From NCBI GenBank assembly GCA_052148715.1, contig JBKQHQ010000123.1, forward strand, positions 1-20,783: DNA of 20,783 bases, in the 5' to 3' direction. Numbering within the stretch: position 1 is the first letter of the stretch; the number at the start of each line of letters is the position of its first letter. The position numbers and the translations under genes are program-made. This document shows positions 6,302-14,524 of this stretch, piece by piece. The DNA comes from JBKQHQ01 sp052148715 (GTDB lineage Bacteria > Pseudomonadota > Alphaproteobacteria > Rhizobiales > Xanthobacteraceae). The notes under the pieces were generated by a model. It saw nothing but the letters and a program-made list of their open reading frames with translations, was not told where the DNA came from and did no database searches.

Positions 6302-6549
6302 GCACTAGTGGCCTCGCGCCACCGCGCAAAGACGTCGTACGGCCGCCCCCCACACACTCCCTGTCTCGGCGCGGTCTTGGCGCGGAGGCTGATTGCCCGG
6401 TCTGTTGTCGCCTCCCTTGGCGTGGGGCGCGACATCCCGGATGGCACGATGGCGCGCCAGGCTTTGCCGGGAGCCAGGTGACCGAAAACTCGTGGATAAC
6501 GCGGTGGCCGAGGCCGGCGATCACGCAAATGCGAACAACAGCCAGCGTC
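6302..6549. repeat. Suspected dispersed repeat element (edges uncertain)
   Basis: This stretch joins abruptly to the acyl-CoA synthetase scrap. Its minus-strand translation (about 6524-6290) contains phrases such as PTPREATTDRAISLRAKTAP and RQGVCGGRPYDVFARWREAT. I recall these as spurious small proteins predicted many times in Bradyrhizobium-type genomes, which suggests repeated DNA and not a gene. No transposase, terminal inverted repeats or target duplication can be made out. The call rests on memory and on the broken gene. Confidence 0.4.
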
Positions 6550-6577
6550 TTGGAACGATAGTAAAGGGTGGTAAATT
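6550..6577 (+). promoter_or_regulatory. Possible promoter of the 146-residue secreted protein
   Basis: TTGGAA (6550-6555) and TAAATT (6572-6577) are 16 bases apart in a locally AT-rich patch, each matching four of six sigma-70 consensus bases. The gene start lies 47 bases further on. Confidence 0.3.
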
Positions 6578-6623
6578 AATACGGTAAATCGCGTGGCGTT
6601 GCGCCCGGTTGAGGAGAGTGGTT

Positions 6624-7064
6624 ATGCGCACGGTGTTGATTGGAACGTCGATTTCGCTGGCAATGGCCGCATCCGCGGCGGTCGCGGCCGACCTGCCGGT
6701 CCATCCGAAGGCAGCCTATGCCTCCGCCCGCTGGACCGACGATTTCTACCTCGACGCCGCACCTTTGAAAGGTGCCGCGCCGCCGCCGCTGAGCTTCGGC
6801 CCCGACGACCCCGCGCCGCCTCCGCAGCCTGCGCGGGCGGGTCGAAGGCATGTGCACCTCGTCAGGCATGTCGTCGGCGTCAAGGGCCACAGAGTGACCT
6901 CGGCGCCGGCAGCACAGCAAAAGGCGGCCAGTTCCGTTAGCTCGCAGGTCGCCGAGCGTCATCGGCGGGCCGGGGCGGCGACAGTCGGCGCGGGAGCGCC
7001 GGCGAGCAGCGCTCCCCAGGACGCTGCTCCCGCAAGTCGATTCCCACAATGGCTGGGTATTTAG
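6624..7064 (+). CDS. Small secreted Pro/Ala-rich protein with a porin-style leader
   Basis: 146 residues. A clear signal peptide (MRTVLIGTSISLAMAAS, then AAVAA at 18-22) would be cleaved before DLPVHPKA. The leader plus AADLPV opening is that of the Omp31-like outer-membrane beta-barrel proteins of Bradyrhizobium relatives, but no barrel follows. The mature part is rich in Pro, Ala, Ser and Arg and low in complexity, with APPPLSFGPDDPAPPPQPAR near 56-75. The start at 6624 is set by GAGGAGA (6611-6617) seven bases upstream. It may be an OMP gene that lost its barrel or an unrelated secreted protein using the same leader. No function can be given. Confidence 0.65.
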   Translation: MRTVLIGTSISLAMAASAAVAADLPVHPKAAYASARWTDDFYLDAAPLKGAAPPPLSFGPDDPAPPPQPARAGRRHVHLVRHVVGVKGHRVTSAPAAQQKAASSVSSQVAERHRRAGAATVGAGAPASSAPQDAAPASRFPQWLGI

Positions 7065-7161
7065 TCTAGACGCAGCGTAAGCGGAACGCGGTTTAGTTGT
7101 CAGGGAGCCGGCACCGCCGTCCGCGGAACGGCATCAGCCTTTGCCTCCCCGACAATCGATC

Positions 7162-7368
7162 TTACGCGGCCTGAAGGGTAGGGAGCTTGACCAGCGTGTC
7201 GAAATCATAGCGGCACTCGTCACACGACCACGCGTGACGGATCTGATCTTCGCTCACATACTCGGAGATTTCCGGGACCACCATCAGCACGCCGCACCGC
7301 GGGCACGACGGCCGTCCGAGCGTGCGCTCGTGCGCATACTTCATCGGCATCGTGAGGGAAAACGTCAC
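7162..7368 (-). CDS. Small zinc-ribbon protein (68 residues)
   Basis: 68 residues with two CxxC knuckles, Cys22/Cys25 in SCPRCG and Cys49/Cys52 in SCDECRYDF, which should hold one zinc. The frame extends upstream to an ATG at 7443, but GTG at 7368 is chosen because GGAGGG stands seven bases before it and because MTFSLTMPMKYAHERTLGRP matches how such short Hyphomicrobiales proteins begin. No signal peptide or membrane segment is present. It could bind nucleic acid or a protein partner; nothing in the context decides. Confidence 0.75.
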   Translation of the reverse strand: MTFSLTMPMKYAHERTLGRPSCPRCGVLMVVPEISEYVSEDQIRHAWSCDECRYDFDTLVKLPTLQAA

Positions 7369-7518
7369 GGCAGACCCTCCGTAGACTCCACCAACATCCC
7401 GGCAGGCTAGCGCGCGCGGGTGACACTTTTGCGGTCTCCGCATAAAACCATCGTGAAGCTTGCCACGCGCATTTGATGGAACTTTGCGCCTAATCCGGAG
7501 TTTTCGGCCTACCTGAAC

Positions 7519-8160
7519 CTACTTGGCGGCGGCGATCGGCGGCCATTCGTCCATCTGCAGCCGCGCCACGAGCTTGTAGCTGCCGCCCTCGGGACGGAAG
7601 ATCGAAGCCTCGCCTTCTTTGATATCGAACCAGTCCTTGCCGAGCGCGTCGACGATGTTCGGCTTGTGGGTGATAAGCACGGTGTTGGTGCCTGGGCTCG
7701 GCGCCGTCGACAGCAGCCTGCGAGCGGCCTCGGCACGACGGTTGTTCTCGTTCGGCGATACGACGAGGCCGCCTTCGGTCAGGTCCGTCGTCTTTTCGAT
7801 ATCTTTGAAGCCGGCCAGCACGGCCGTCTCGTAGGCGCGGTTGAACTTGCTGGTGTAGACCTTGCCGACCGGGACGCCGGCCGTCCGCAGGGCGTCGCCA
7901 AAGCTCTTGGCCAGCGCCTTGCCTTTGTCGTTCAGATTGCGTTGGGCGGCGATGTTGTCGAAGTTCAGCGGGTCGGTGTCGGCCTGGTCGGGGAACGTGG
8001 CGCCGTGGCGCACGAGGATCACGAGCCCGCCGGCGCGCAGCGCCTGGGCCAGCTCTTTGTCGTCCGCCAAAGCCGTGCCCGGCCGCCAGAGGCAGAGCGC
8101 CCCGGTGAGAGCGCCCGTGAGCGCAAGCGCCGCAACGGCGCGTCGGGATAGCATCGCCAT
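7519..8160 (-). CDS. Exported histidine phosphatase family protein
   Basis: 213 residues. Residues 1-32 form a signal peptide (SRRAVAALALTGALTGAL core, cleavage near ALA-DDKEL). The phosphatase domain has LVRHGAT with Arg51 and the phospho-accepting His52, a second basic motif NRAYET (107-112), and ITHKPN with His165, the usual second histidine. This is the short periplasmic branch of the family (SixA/phytase-like), which removes phosphate from small molecules or proteins; the substrate is unknown. The start at 8160 follows GGGAGG eight bases upstream; an upstream in-frame ATG at 8208 has no such site. A twin Arg (6-7) is present but without a Tat consensus, so Sec export is more likely. Confidence 0.88.
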   Translation of the reverse strand: MAMLSRRAVAALALTGALTGALCLWRPGTALADDKELAQALRAGGLVILVRHGATFPDQADTDPLNFDNIAAQRNLNDKGKALAKSFGDALRTAGVPVGKVYTSKFNRAYETAVLAGFKDIEKTTDLTEGGLVVSPNENNRRAEAARRLLSTAPSPGTNTVLITHKPNIVDALGKDWFDIKEGEASIFRPEGGSYKLVARLQMDEWPPIAAAK

Positions 8161-8333
8161 GGCCGGGCCTCCCAAAAAGACGATTGCGCGGTGCGCAGAA
8201 GCGGGCACCCATCGAGTTGGACGGAACGCGTAAGCCAGCTTTTATCTGGTCGCAATTTCCGCGGCAAACCGGCATTCGCTCTTGCCGCAGCCGCTGTGAT
8301 CCGCACTTGAACGCTCCAAACGCCGCGATGCCG

Positions 8334-8807
8334 TCAGACGTCGAGCTCGACGATTTCCGGCTGCAGTCGTTGCCCTGAAACGCGGATCCGGGCGACGGCG
8401 ACCGGCAGCTTGAACCGGCGCCGACCGGCACTGCCGGGATTGAGGAAGAGCACGCCCGCGCGCGTTTCGATCGAAGGCTGGTGCGAGTGACCGAAGATCA
8501 CGGCCGCGAAGCCTGCCGCCGCCGGATCGAGGTCGAGCTGAGAAATGTCGTGCAGCAGGTAGAACGCAAGCGCGCCGACCTCGACCCGCGCGGTCATCGG
8601 CAGCGCCGCAGCCCAGCTCTGCGTGTCGATGTTCCCGCGCACGATGGATGTCGGCGCGAGGCCGCGAAGCCCTTCGATCACCGCCGGATCGCCGACGTCG
8701 CCGGCATGGATGATGATGTCGGAGCCGCGCAGCGCGCCCAGCGTCTCTGGCCGCAGGAGCCCGTGGGTGTCAGAGATGACGCCGACAACGATCTCGCGCT
8801 CGTGCAT
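8334..8807 (-). CDS. Calcineurin-like metallophosphoesterase (YfcE/MJ0936 type)
   Basis: 157 residues, a compact single domain. All di-metal motifs are present: SDTHG (Asp13, His15), HAGDVG (Asp37), RGNID (Asn59, Asp61), LLHD (His86) and FGHSHQP (His107, His109). Members hydrolyse phosphodiesters such as bis-pNPP or 2',3'-cyclic nucleotides with Mn2+; the physiological substrate is usually unknown. It is cytoplasmic, without a signal peptide. The ribosome-binding site upstream of 8807 is weak, and the upstream region is a repeat element, so the promoter must lie within or beyond that repeat. Confidence 0.9.
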   Translation of the reverse strand: MHEREIVVGVISDTHGLLRPETLGALRGSDIIIHAGDVGDPAVIEGLRGLAPTSIVRGNIDTQSWAAALPMTARVEVGALAFYLLHDISQLDLDPAAAGFAAVIFGHSHQPSIETRAGVLFLNPGSAGRRRFKLPVAVARIRVSGQRLQPEIVELDV

Positions 8808-8829
8808 GGTTGTTAAGTATCAGCAGGAA

Positions 8830-8999
8830 GTAGGGTGGGCAAAGGCGGCCCGTGCGTTTGCGATCGAGGCACCGCTCGGCATCCGCCGTGCCCACGCATG
8901 TGTGCCGCGATGGGTGTTTCAGATCCGCGTGCTCGTGGGCACGGCGGCATCGGCACCGAGGCTGTCCATAGGCGCCGTGGCCGCCTTTGCCCACCCTAC
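8830..8999. repeat. Nested inverted-repeat element of about 170 bases
   Basis: Perfect 21-base terminal inverted repeats (8830-8850 and 8979-8999, beginning GTAGGGTGGGCAAAGGCGGC) enclose a second perfect 14-base pair (CCGCCGTGCCCACG at 8883-8896 and its inverse at 8934-8947). It encodes nothing and fills the gap between two genes. GTAGGGTGGGCAAAG...GCCCACCC elements are, from memory, a common Bradyrhizobium-type repeat. The form is like a MITE or a paired REP. Confidence 0.8.
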
Positions 9000-9020
9000 G
9001 GATCTTCACGCGTCGCAGGC

Positions 9021-9677
9021 TCAGAACTCGGCGTCGAGCTCCACGACATCGTCGGGCTCGGCCTTGGCGGCGGCGATCCATTGCTGCATCAGCGGCATCG
9101 CCATGATGGTGCGGCAATAGGCGGAGCTTTGGGCATCGAGCGCCACGTCGTAGGTGAGGAAACGGGTGGCGACCGGCGCAAACATGGCGTCCGCCAGGCA
9201 TGGTTTGCCGCCGAAGAGGTAGGGCCCTTGATAGCCGGCCAAGCATTCGCGCCAGATCGCGACGATGCGCTCGATGTCGGCTTGCGCGCCCGCAAAGACC
9301 TTGAAGCCGGGATAATGCGCCTTCAGGTTCATCGGCAGCGCCGAGCGTAAATTGCTGAATCCGGAATGCATCTCGCCGGAGACCGAGCGGCAGCGGGCGC
9401 GCGGGGCCTGCGCCTTGGGCATGAGGCCGGCGTCCGGCGTTATCTCGTGCAGATACTCCGCGATCGCGAGCGTGTCCCAGATCTTGATGCCGTTGTGGGT
9501 GAGGCAGGGGACGAGGAAGGAGGGCGACAACAGGAGCAGTTCGGCGCGGGTGGAGGCATCATCGCTCGGGATCGCGACCTCGTCGAATTCGAGCCCGGCC
9601 ATCTTGCACAAGAGCCAACCGCGCAGCGACCAGGAGCCGTAATTCTTGCTGGCGATGGCAAGCGTGGCCTTCTCCAT
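9021..9677 (-). CDS. Glutathione S-transferase-like protein
   Basis: 218 residues, the usual size for a cytosolic GST. The N-terminal thioredoxin-like half starts with ATLAIASKNYGSWSLRGWLL. Ser15 and Ser17 are near where the catalytic Ser or Tyr would lie. The cis-Pro motif VPCL (57-60) and the WDTLAIAEYLHE helix (67-78) bind glutathione in the family. The all-helical C-terminal half ends with PLMQQWIAAAKAEPD. The substrate cannot be told. The start at 9677 is chosen because the protein then begins with the first beta strand. The upstream in-frame extension to 9773 would run through a hairpin. Ribosome-binding site is weak. Confidence 0.88.
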   Translation of the reverse strand: MEKATLAIASKNYGSWSLRGWLLCKMAGLEFDEVAIPSDDASTRAELLLLSPSFLVPCLTHNGIKIWDTLAIAEYLHEITPDAGLMPKAQAPRARCRSVSGEMHSGFSNLRSALPMNLKAHYPGFKVFAGAQADIERIVAIWRECLAGYQGPYLFGGKPCLADAMFAPVATRFLTYDVALDAQSSAYCRTIMAMPLMQQWIAAAKAEPDDVVELDAEF

Positions 9678-9700
9678 CGACGCGGTTCTTCCCGATGCGG

Positions 9701-9732
9701 GCGCGTTCCGTTCCGAGTGAAGCGGAACGCGC
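9701..9732. repeat. GC hairpin between the SH3 and GST genes
   Basis: GCGCGTTCCG (9701-9710) pairs perfectly with CGGAACGCGC (9723-9732) over a 12-base loop. It follows the stop of the SH3-protein gene on the minus strand, but no T run follows, so termination is only possible, not shown. The AAGCGGAACGCG motif resembles a short dispersed palindrome of Bradyrhizobium relatives. Confidence 0.55.
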
Positions 9733-9766
9733 TCTCGATTGTTAGACTTGACCTTCTCGCGGCCCG

Positions 9767-10372
9767 CTACCAACGGCGCCAGCCGGGTCCATAATCCGGG
9801 CCGTCGTAGGCGGGCGGCGGACCGTAGCCCTGCGGGGGGCCGTAGCCGGGAGGCGCGCCATAGCCAGGGGGCGGGCCATAGCCGGGCGGGGGACCGTAAC
9901 CGGGTGGGGGCGCGCCGTAAGGCGGCGTGGGCGCGGGGCGATAGGCCACGCCAGGCCCACGCGCGACCGGCGGTGGCGGCCCGTAATCGTCTTCGTCATC
10001 ATCCGCGTTCGGAGGGCCGTAAGGCATCGGCGGACCGCCGGCCACAGGCGGGCGGCCCGGGCCAGGCATATCGGCCGCGACGGAATAATCGCCGGGGGGC
10101 CGGGGCCTCGCGCCGCCAAGCACCGGACCCATGATGTTCCCGGCGAAGGCGAAACCGGTCTGCTCGTTCCAGGTCACGGAGCACCACCCGTTGCTGCACT
10201 TGTCGACATCGACCGTGGAGCCCTTCGGGATCAGCGTGACGACCTCGCTGTTGGTTGCGGGCCCTTTACGCAGGTTCGTTTCCGCAACGGTCGTGACCGG
10301 TCTCGCAGCCACATACTCGGCGGATAAGGTCAGAACGGTCGCGGCGCATAACGTCAGACGCGTAAGATGCAT
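9767..10372 (-). CDS. Exported SH3-domain protein with Pro/Gly/Tyr repeat tail
   Basis: 201 residues. A signal peptide (MHLTRLTLCAATVLTLSAEY, VAA) ends before RPVTT. A bacterial SH3 domain (SH3_3) follows at about 27-80: ETNLRKGPATNSEVV, IPKGSTVDVDKC and GWCSVTWNEQTGFAFAGNI. These domains often bind peptidoglycan stem peptides. From about 85 on, the chain is disordered and Pro-rich, with an acidic patch DDDEDD and six or so tandem units of the type PPPGYGP before a final YGPGWRRW. ATG at 10372 is chosen over a GTG at 10381 because AAAGGG lies nine bases before it. Likely location is the periplasm or cell surface. Confidence 0.85.
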   Translation of the reverse strand: MHLTRLTLCAATVLTLSAEYVAARPVTTVAETNLRKGPATNSEVVTLIPKGSTVDVDKCSNGWCSVTWNEQTGFAFAGNIMGPVLGGARPRPPGDYSVAADMPGPGRPPVAGGPPMPYGPPNADDDEDDYGPPPPVARGPGVAYRPAPTPPYGAPPPGYGPPPGYGPPPGYGAPPGYGPPQGYGPPPAYDGPDYGPGWRRW

Positions 10373-10425
10373 GGATCTCACCCTTTCGTTTCATGACGGC
10401 GCCCCCCGTCGCGGGGGATTAAACC

Positions 10426-10452
10426 CGAATAGACGGTATCATATCAAGTCAA
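10426..10452 (-). promoter_or_regulatory. Possible promoter of the SH3-protein gene
   Basis: On the minus strand TTGACT (10452-10447) is followed after 15 bases by TATTCG (10431-10426). The spacing is short and the -10 weak. A GC hairpin CCCCCG-tcg-CGGGGG (10403-10417) lies between it and the start codon. The rest of 10373-10627 shows nothing definite. Confidence 0.25.
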
Positions 10453-10627
10453 AGCTCGCGGGCCGGACCAAGCAGAACGGAATCTGGGCAGCGCCGATCC
10501 GGATTGCACCTGCGTACCTTACCCAGGCCGGAGGAATTATCTCGCGGTGCAGCAATAAATGCACTAGCCTTTTGGCCGTGGAGGAGTCGGGGCCGCACCG
10601 CGCGGACGGCACAATCGCTGGAGGCCG

Positions 10628-11842
<1,215 letters not shown>

Positions 11843-11963
11843 GCAATGGCGGGCGGACTGTTTCGCGCCGACACACGCCCCACTCTCTTGTTTGCCAGGG
11901 CGGACACGAAATCGTATAGCGAGCCGCAGTTTCTCCTAAGCAGGCGTCGGACGAAGGGCTGCC

Positions 11964-12269
11964 ATGACCGCCAGAATATACAAGCCGGCCAAGACCGCGA
12001 TGCAGTCCGGAACGGCGCGCACCAAGGACTGGGTGCTCGATTACGAGCCGGAGCAGCCTCCCGTCGTCGAGCCGCTGATGGGCTGGACGAGCTCCGGCGA
12101 CATGAAGCAGCAGTTGCGGTTGCAATTCTACACCAAGGAAGACGCCATCGCTTATTGCGAGCGCGACGGCATTCCGTATCAGGTGTTCGAGGCGAAGGAG
12201 CCGGCCCGCCGCACCATCGCCTACGCGGATAATTTTTCCTTCAAGCGCGCCGAGCCGTGGACGCATTGA
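11964..12269 (+). CDS. Complex I accessory subunit, NDUFS4 type (ETC_C1)
   Basis: 101 residues, matching the bacterial form of the 18-kDa NDUFS4 accessory subunit of NADH:ubiquinone oxidoreductase, found in alphaproteobacteria and mitochondria. Conserved features are ARIYKPAKTAMQSG (3-16), TKDWVLDYEP (20-29), GWTSSGDMKQQLRLQF (40-55), the YTKEDAIAYCERDGIPYQVF helix and turn, and the basic YADNFSFKRAEPWTH end. It should sit on the peripheral arm near the NADH-binding module. A ribosome-binding site AAGGG lies about eight bases before the start. As usual in this group the gene stands apart from the nuo operon. It follows phaZ by 121 bases and need not be co-transcribed. Confidence 0.93.
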   Translation: MTARIYKPAKTAMQSGTARTKDWVLDYEPEQPPVVEPLMGWTSSGDMKQQLRLQFYTKEDAIAYCERDGIPYQVFEAKEPARRTIAYADNFSFKRAEPWTH

Positions 12270-12312
12270 TTTCTGGGTTGTGATTCGCACGGATGGCTCC
12301 GATCTTTCGACT

Positions 12313-12414
12313 GTCAGTCCGGGGCGCGAGCGTAGCGAACGAGCCCGGAATCCAGTAGTCACAGCTGGCGTTACTGGATTCCGGGCTCGCCGCTTCGCGG
12401 CGCCCCGGAATGAC
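12313..12414. repeat. Paired palindromic repeat, copy A
   Basis: Outer arms GTC..TCCGGGGCGC (from 12313) and GCGCCCCGGAATGAC (12400-12414) enclose a perfect 17-base inverted pair GAGCCCGGAATCCAGTA (12341-12357) and its inverse (12372-12388). The right half from TGGATTCCGGG on recurs, nearly identical, at 15591-15632. This GTCATTCCGGGG...CCCCGGAATGAC form is a common intergenic repeat of Hyphomicrobiales (from memory). Confidence 0.8.
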
Positions 12415-12512
12415 CAGCGGGTTGAGCGCGGCACGGCGCTGGCGGTCAGCTCCTCAACGAACTAGAATTTCCAGCAGCAGCCCGCGCGGAACAAGAACAG
12501 GGAGGAACTGCG

Positions 12513-14516
12513 ATGGCGCGCAAGGATTCGGGACCAAGAGTCGACCGGCGAAACTTTCTCACCGGCGTCGCGATCGCCGGCGCGGCGACGGCCGCCGCCG
12601 CTCCGCAGAATGTGGCAACGGCTGCGGTCGGCGCGGGCGAGCCCGCGGCAAGACCTTCGGCGATGCGCCCGACCGCCGTGACGGCCGCCGCCGAAACGGG
12701 GGCGACGCCCAAGGCCGAGGTGGCGGGCGTCGGGGCATCCGAGCCCGCAGGCGCGCCCGGCTCCGATTTCATGGTCGACGTGATCAAGACGCTGAACATC
12801 GACTACATGTGCGCCAATCCGGCCTCGAGCTTCCGCGGCATCCACGAGTCGCTCAACAACTACGGCGGCAATACTAGACCTGAGTTCATCGAGTGCATGC
12901 ACGAGGAATCCTCGATCGGCATGGCGCACGGCTATTTCAAGATCGCCGGCAAGCCGCTGCTGGTGCTCTGCCACGGCACGGTCGGCCTGCAGCACGGCGC
13001 CATGGCAATCTACAATGCCTGGTGCGACCGCGTGCCGTTGATCGTGATGGGCGGCACCGATCTCGACGCCTCGAAGCGTCCGCCCGGCGTCCCGACCTTC
13101 CACTCGGCGATCGACATCAACGCGCTGGTGCGCGACTTCACCAAGTGGGACGACCAGCCGGTCTCGCTGCAGCACTTCGCGCAATCCTTCGTGCGCGCCT
13201 ACAAGATCGCGATGACGCCGCCGCACGAGCCGGTCATGCTGGCGCTCGACGCGGGGCTGCAGGAGGAGCCGATCCATGATCGCGCCAAGCTCAGCATTCC
13301 GCGCTATGTGCCGAGCGCGCCGCCGCAGGGCGACCTGAATGCCGTGCGCGAGGCCGCGCGGCTGCTCGCCAATGCGGAACGGCCAGTGATCGTCGTCGAC
13401 CGCGCCGCCCGCACGCCGAACGGCATGAAGCTTCTGGTTCAGCTCGCCGAGGCGCTGCAGGCGCCGGTGGTCGACCAGCAGGGGCGCATGAACTTCCCCA
13501 ATACGCATTATCTCTGTCAGACCGCGCGCGCCCAGGCGCTGCTCGGCCAGGCCGACGTCATCCTCGGGCTCGAGCTTTCCGACTATTGGGGCACGGTCAA
13601 TGCCTGGATCGACAACGGCGACGAGGGCGGCGCCGGCGACCGGGTGTCGAAGATCAAGCCGGACGCGAAGCTGATCAGCATCAGCGCTGTGTCGCTCAGT
13701 CAGAAATCCAATTATCAGGACCTGCAGCGCTTCCAGGTCGTCGACGTCGACATGCCCGGCGACGCCGAAGCAACGCTGCCGGCGCTGATCGAGGCGGTGA
13801 GGTCGGCGATTCCGAGCGACCGCAGGGCGGCGTTGGAGAAGCGCGGCGATGCCTTGCGCAAGGCTTTTGGCGAGACCCGGGAGCGGACCAGGGCGGCGGC
13901 CGCCTACGCCTGGGACGCTAGCCCGATCAGCACCGCCCGGCTGACGCTAGAGGTGTGGGCGCAGGTGAAGGATCTCGACTGGTCCATGGTGGGCGGGGCC
14001 GACCGGCAGTTGAGCAGCTGGCCGACCCGGCTGTGGCCGATGGAGCGGCCCTACCACCATATCGGCGGCCCCGGCGGCTATGGGGTCGGCTACGCCCTGC
14101 CGGCCGCCGCCGGCGCGGCGCTCGCCAACAAAGGCACCGGGCGGTTCTCGGTGAATCTGCAGACCGACGGCGATCTCATGTACGCGCCGGGCGTGCTGTG
14201 GACGCTGGCGCATCATCAGATCCCGATGCTCACCGTCATGCACAACAACCGCGGCTATCACCAGGAAGTCATGCACGTGCAGCGGATGTCGAACCGGCGC
14301 AATCGGGTCGCAAGCCTCGGCAAGGATATCGGACCGATCGGCACGCGGATCGAAAATCCGAACATCGACTACGCCAAGCTCGCCTCGTCCATGGGGGTGT
14401 GGTCGGTCGGACCGATCACTGACCCCAAGGAGCTCGCCGCAACGCTGCAGCGGGCGGTCGACGTCGTGAAGTCGGGCGAGCCGGCGCTCGTCGACGTCGT
14501 CACGCAGCCGCGCTGA
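12513..14516 (+). CDS. Tat-exported thiamine-diphosphate-dependent enzyme (acetolactate-synthase-like)
   Basis: 667 residues. The N-terminus has a twin-arginine motif DRRNFLTG (11-18) and an Ala-rich hydrophobic stretch, then an Ala/Pro/Glu-rich linker to about residue 82. The ThDP enzyme fold follows: a PYR domain (about 84-255) with the activating Glu in MHEESSIGMAHGY (129-141) and HGTVGLQHGAMAIYNAW (154-170); a middle domain (about 275-415); and a PP domain (about 455-640) with the Mg-ThDP motif TDGD (551-554) through HNNRGY (577-582). Asp552 and Asn579 are the expected metal ligands; the first motif residue is Thr in place of Gly. Tat export suits an enzyme folded around its cofactor in the cytoplasm. 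The substrate is unknown; a 2-keto acid is likely. GGGAGGA lies eight bases before ATG. The cytochrome gene starts eight bases after the stop. Confidence 0.92.
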   Translation: MARKDSGPRVDRRNFLTGVAIAGAATAAAAPQNVATAAVGAGEPAARPSAMRPTAVTAAAETGATPKAEVAGVGASEPAGAPGSDFMVDVIKTLNIDYMCANPASSFRGIHESLNNYGGNTRPEFIECMHEESSIGMAHGYFKIAGKPLLVLCHGTVGLQHGAMAIYNAWCDRVPLIVMGGTDLDASKRPPGVPTFHSAIDINALVRDFTKWDDQPVSLQHFAQSFVRAYKIAMTPPHEPVMLALDAGLQEEPIHDRAKLSIPRYVPSAPPQGDLNAVREAARLLANAERPVIVVDRAARTPNGMKLLVQLAEALQAPVVDQQGRMNFPNTHYLCQTARAQALLGQADVILGLELSDYWGTVNAWIDNGDEGGAGDRVSKIKPDAKLISISAVSLSQKSNYQDLQRFQVVDVDMPGDAEATLPALIEAVRSAIPSDRRAALEKRGDALRKAFGETRERTRAAAAYAWDASPISTARLTLEVWAQVKDLDWSMVGGADRQLSSWPTRLWPMERPYHHIGGPGGYGVGYALPAAAGAALANKGTGRFSVNLQTDGDLMYAPGVLWTLAHHQIPMLTVMHNNRGYHQEVMHVQRMSNRRNRVASLGKDIGPIGTRIENPNIDYAKLASSMGVWSVGPITDPKELAATLQRAVDVVKSGEPALVDVVTQPR

Positions 14517-14524
14517 GGTCGACC

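Noticed and set aside
6078..6524. A 148-codon minus-strand frame over the synthetase scrap and repeat
   Set aside because: It reads the scrap in a wrong phase. The part that looks familiar is better explained as repeated DNA that yields spurious predictions.
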